Shown here in pieces: positions 5,931-6,011 of a stretch of 6,011 bases of DNA. Position 1 is the stretch's first letter. Every line of letters begins with the position of its first letter. Below the pieces are notes generated by a model. That model was given only the letters and a program-made list of their open reading frames with translations. It was not told where the DNA came from and searched no databases. The translations under genes and the position numbers were made by a program. Source of the DNA: CAYLKS01 sp964384205 [NCBI: uncultured bacterium] (GTDB lineage: Bacteria > JAGOEH01); assembly GCA_964384205.1 (NCBI GenBank), contig CAYLKS010000110.1, positions 1 through 6,011 on the forward strand, read 5' to 3'.

Positions 5931-6011
5931 TCAACAACTTCCTGAAGAATCAGCACCCTGTCCATTTCCGATTGCTCCGAATCCCGGACTCTCTGCACTT
6001 GTACTTAACTG
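5931..6011 (-). CDS. C-terminal fragment of an unidentified protein (cut by window edge)
   Basis: The frame read from the right edge on the minus strand stays open for 26 codons to a TGA at 5933-5931. It would encode a tail rich in Gly and Ser (SAESPGFGAIG, then NGQGADSSGSC) that ends in Cys. GGA, AGT and GCA codons dominate, as expected for a coding tail, and the segment is 48% G+C by hand count, well above the rest of the window. It ends 43 bases before the queC ATG, a gap that holds the queC promoter. ESPGFGAIG recalls the start of archaeal PGF-CTERM sorting signals, but no membrane helix or basic tail follows, so that identity is not supported. The segment is short enough to be open by chance. 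Confidence 0.4.
   Translation of the reverse strand, partial: QLSTSAESPGFGAIGNGQGADSSGSC

Noticed and set aside
1-6011. The 9-mer gtccgggat occurs at 6-14 on the plus strand and again, inverted, at 5981-5989, near both ends of the window.
   Set aside because: Only nine bases match and the flanks differ; no transposase or target duplication is seen. At the left it falls at the permease stop and at the right in a probable coding tail, so it is likely coincidence.

Overview
The window (6,011 bp) is AT-rich and densely packed. It most resembles a small-genome archaeon, with DPANN-type lineages the best guess. The reasons are an archaeal-looking Dim1/KsgA 16S rRNA dimethyltransferase, TATA-type promoter elements about 25-26 bases upstream of start codons with no 5' leader, GGTGA/GTGAT-type Shine-Dalgarno remnants, and a QueC that would feed archaeosine. 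This placement is inference; no rRNA or other taxonomic marker is present. TGA, TAA and TAG all act as stops, so there is no sign of a recoded genetic code.

Layout. (1) Positions 14-2073, minus strand: a two-gene unit, rsmA/ksgA followed by an APC-family amino-acid permease. The permease start codon lies inside the last codons of rsmA (10-base overlap). (2) Positions 2074-2133: a 60-base divergent intergenic region with one self-complementary TTATAA box that could serve both directions. (3) Positions 2134-5207, plus strand: a tight three-gene unit with gaps of 4 and 10 bases. It encodes a full-length NodU/TobZ-type O-carbamoyltransferase, a family-2 glycosyltransferase with one C-terminal membrane helix, and an unrecognised six-or-so-helix membrane protein rich in His/Asp on its loops. 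(4) Positions 5198-5887, minus strand: queC, convergent with the plus unit and overlapping it by 10 bases. A hairpin plus T-run that could terminate the plus-strand unit lies inside queC. (5) Positions 5931-6011, minus strand: probably the last 26 codons of a further gene cut by the window edge, Gly/Ser-rich and ending in Cys.

How it fits together. The plus-strand unit reads as a small glycan-decorating cassette. The glycosyltransferase, anchored at the membrane, would add a sugar. The carbamoyltransferase would cap a hydroxyl of that or a related sugar with a carbamoyl group from carbamoyl phosphate and ATP. The membrane protein is an unassigned third partner. The flanking genes concern RNA modification (rsmA for 16S rRNA, queC for the preQ0 precursor of modified tRNA bases) and amino-acid uptake, and have no obvious functional link to the cassette. 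The most promising unknowns are the membrane protein with its carbamoyltransferase/glycosyltransferase partners, and the truncated C-terminal tail at the right edge. No mobile element, CRISPR array, tRNA or rRNA was seen, and no gene-free stretch exceeds 300 bases.
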